From Myxococcales bacterium (GTDB taxonomy: Bacteria; Myxococcota_A; Polyangia; Polyangiales; Polyangiaceae), in assembly GCA_013298325.1 (NCBI GenBank), contig JAAFHJ010000252.1:1-7088 (forward strand): a stretch of DNA of 7,088 nucleotides, read 5' to 3'. Below the pieces are notes generated by a model. The model did no database searches and was not told the origin of the DNA. It saw nothing but the letters and a program-made list of their open reading frames with translations. How positions within the stretch are numbered: the stretch's first letter is position 1; the number at the start of each line of letters is the position of its first letter. Positions 5,591 to 7,088 of the stretch are shown one piece after another. The position numbers and the translations under genes are program-made.

Positions 5591-7088
5591 TTATCTTTCG
5601 AGCGCGAGCTGTTCACCGAGGGCCGTCGTCGTGAGCAGGAGGTGGAGGACGCCGTCCCGCGCGACGGCGGGGCCACCGCGGAGGTCGGCCCACGCATCGA
5701 CAAATGCTGCGACCGCCGCCGGATCGAAGAACGACGGGAGGCGTTGGGGGGCCGTTCGCGCACGGACGCGGGCGACGATCTCGGCAGTGCGAGGAAGGGG
5801 GGGCGCGAGGAAGGGGTGCTTCTTGCGATCGGCGACCACCACCGGCACAAAGTCGCGGAGCGCCCGCCGGAGAAGCGCCTTGTCGCGAACCTTTTCAAGA
5901 CCTTGCCCGTTTCGACCATCGAGAAGGGTCGCCGTCGGGATCCCAGCCGCGAGGCTCAAGAGGGGGCCGTCCAGGAACGGGGGGCGCCCCTCGACGCTGT
6001 GAGCGAGCTCGGTGCCGTCGCCGAGGGTTCGAAGGATGTATCCTGCAAGAGCGAGCTTTTGCCACAGGAAGCTGCTTCGACGAACATGATCACCGGCAAA
6101 TTCCCTACCTTCGAGGAGCGTTGCACATAGGTGCGCAATGCATGTATCTGCGCCGTCAGCCCTTGAGGGCGCGGCGAGGCCGGCGAGCTGAGCCGCCAGA
6201 GCGCTCTTCGCGCGAAGGAACGTTGGTACCGAGGCGCCGAGCGCGGCGAACAGCGCTTCCGTTGCCGGGAGTGGGGGCCCGTCGCCGTCGGGGAGCATGA
6301 GCCCCCGCTGGGCGGTCGCCGCGGTCGGCTCAGCGCCCGCATCGGCGAGGAGGTGCGCATAGCCGAGGAACGCCTCGTCGGCCCCTTCGCCGGTCAGAAT
6401 GGCCTTGAAGCCGGCATCACGGACGGCGCGCGAGAGCATGTATTTTGCAACAAGCTGGCCGTTCGAAGCGGCCCCCTCGGCGTAGCGTACGGCGCTATCG
6501 AGGTGGTCGAGGAAGTCTTCCGGCATCGGCTCGATGACGGTAATTTCCCCGTTTGCATGGGAAATCGCAGCCTCGGCGAGGGCGCGCTCGTCCCAGCCTT
6601 CGCCGGAAAAGGCGACGGCGAAGCCTTTCGGCGACGGGACGCCAAGGGCTGCCGCCGCACCGACGACCGCCGCCGAATCGAACCCCCCGGAAACGGCGAA
6701 GGCGATGCGACCGTCCTCGGGGAGCCGAACCGCAACCGCGTCGAGAAATGCGTCGCGGATTTCCCCTTCGAGGGCGTCGTCGTCCCCAAAGAGCGGTCGC
6801 TGAACACGTCGGCGAATTTCGCGTGCAGTATGCATGCGAATCCCTGCTTGCCCGACGACGAGATGTTCCCCAGGGGCGACGGCGCGCACCCCCGCGACGA
6901 GCGTCTCTGTCGGGGCGAGGAACTGCATGCTGAAGAGTTGATCGAGGCCGCTGGGGCTCCACCGCCGCGGAATTCCTGCGGCGAGGAGCGCCTTGATCTC
7001 GGAGGCGACCCACGTCCGGCCGTCGCCATCGACGGCGTAGTGGAGCGGCTTCACCCCGGAGGCATCACGTGCAAGATGCAGACATTCG
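5591..7088 (-). CDS. asnB: Asparagine-synthetase-like amidotransferase, N-terminus beyond right edge
   Basis: The frame is open to the window edge and gives 498 visible residues. A GTG at 7054 is not the start: the upstream codons read ECLHLARDASG and continue into VKPLHYA, matching the conserved LxLARDxxGxKPLYY strand of AsnB-type glutaminase domains. About 50 residues of the class II glutaminase end are visible; the catalytic N-terminal cysteine lies outside. The synthetase domain has the ATP-binding loop SGGFDS (133-138), TGEGADEAFLGY (232-243), AHSVEGRPPFLD (362-373) and DKALLRRALRDFVP (402-415). In the family ammonia from glutamine is transferred to an acyl-adenylate, forming an amide such as asparagine. 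In this operon it may instead amidate or cyclise a pathway acid, as related synthetases do in some natural-product pathways. Household asparagine synthesis cannot be excluded. Conserved motifs are near intact, so activity is likely. Confidence 0.9.
   Translation of the reverse strand, partial: ECLHLARDASGVKPLHYAVDGDGRTWVASEIKALLAAGIPRRWSPSGLDQLFSMQFLAPTETLVAGVRAVAPGEHLVVGQAGIRMHTAREIRRRVQRPLFGDDDALEGEIRDAFLDAVAVRLPEDGRIAFAVSGGFDSAAVVGAAAALGVPSPKGFAVAFSGEGWDERALAEAAISHANGEITVIEPMPEDFLDHLDSAVRYAEGAASNGQLVAKYMLSRAVRDAGFKAILTGEGADEAFLGYAHLLADAGAEPTAATAQRGLMLPDGDGPPLPATEALFAALGASVPTFLRAKSALAAQLAGLAAPSRADGADTCIAHLCATLLEGREFAGDHVRRSSFLWQKLALAGYILRTLGDGTELAHSVEGRPPFLDGPLLSLAAGIPTATLLDGRNGQGLEKVRDKALLRRALRDFVPVVVADRKKHPFLAPPLPRTAEIVARVRARTAPQRLPSFFDPAAVAAFVDAWADLRGGPAVARDGVLHLLLTTTALGEQLALER
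6824..6834. repeat. TGCA-N3-TGCA palindrome, copy 9
   Basis: The sequence is TGCAGTATGCA, in the amidotransferase gene between its two domains. The minus-strand codons are ATG CAT ACT GCA CGC (motif at codon position 2). Confidence 0.8.
7070..7080. repeat. TGCA-N3-TGCA palindrome, copy 10
   Basis: The sequence is TGCAAGATGCA, in the glutaminase end of the amidotransferase gene. The minus-strand codons are CTG CAT CTT GCA CGT (motif at codon position 2). Confidence 0.8.

Noticed and set aside
5956..7029. Several Arg/Ser-rich minus-strand frames overlapping the amidotransferase gene
   Set aside because: They are shadows of the asparagine-synthetase frame, which has all the family motifs.
7052..7054. 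GTG as the start of the amidotransferase
   Set aside because: The codons upstream to the window edge continue the conserved LARDxxGxKPL strand of the glutaminase domain, so the gene starts outside the window.
17..7080. TGCA-N3-TGCA copies as operators of a local regulator
   Set aside because: They are spread through coding sequence across the whole operon and none lies at a promoter-like position, so a dispersed genome-wide DNA word fits better.
17..7080. TGCA-N3-TGCA copies as CRISPR or transposon end repeats
   Set aside because: The spacing is irregular (246 to 1786 bases), the flanks differ and the copies sit inside intact conserved genes without disruption.

Overview
The window is a dense, GC-rich (about two thirds G+C by eye) bacterial segment in which every supportable gene lies on the minus strand. 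The six genes are transcribed from the right edge to the left edge, with intergenic gaps of only 2 to 12 bases or with 4-base start/stop overlaps, so they look like one operon. No promoter, terminator, RNA gene, CRISPR array or insertion sequence is visible, and no stretch over 300 bases lacks a gene. The genome type suggests a high-GC bacterium with secondary metabolism, possibly a myxobacterium-like or other large-genome Gram-negative. That placement is an inference, not a firm call.

In order of transcription: (1) 7088 to 5591, an asparagine-synthetase-type amidotransferase with its N-terminus beyond the window; (2) 5585 to 4833, a class I SAM-dependent methyltransferase; (3) 4830 to 3961, a phytanoyl-CoA-dioxygenase-like Fe(II)/2-oxoglutarate oxygenase; (4) 3964 to 1403, a single-module adenylation-thiolation-reductase (A-T-R) enzyme; (5) 1406 to 450, a NadR-like bifunctional NMN adenylyltransferase/ribosylnicotinamide kinase; (6) 437 to 1 and beyond, a multi-pass membrane protein cut by the left edge. 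Together they look like a small-molecule biosynthetic operon. The A-T-R enzyme would activate a carboxylic acid, probably an amino acid, and release it as an aldehyde or alcohol. The other enzymes would hydroxylate, methylate and amidate the scaffold. The NadR-like protein is either an NAD salvage enzyme recruited for cofactor supply or a repurposed nucleotidyltransferase/kinase. I do not recognise the product.

The most striking non-gene signal is a short interrupted palindrome, TGCA-N3-TGCA (commonest form TGCAGNATGCA). It occurs exactly ten times in 7.1 kb, against about 0.1 expected for eight fixed bases at equal base frequencies, and several one-mismatch copies are also present. All ten lie inside coding sequence, in four different genes and two codon phases, and they encode unrelated peptides. 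The signal therefore appears to act at the DNA level, comparable in style to the cyanobacterial HIP1 iterated palindrome or to uptake or architecture motifs.
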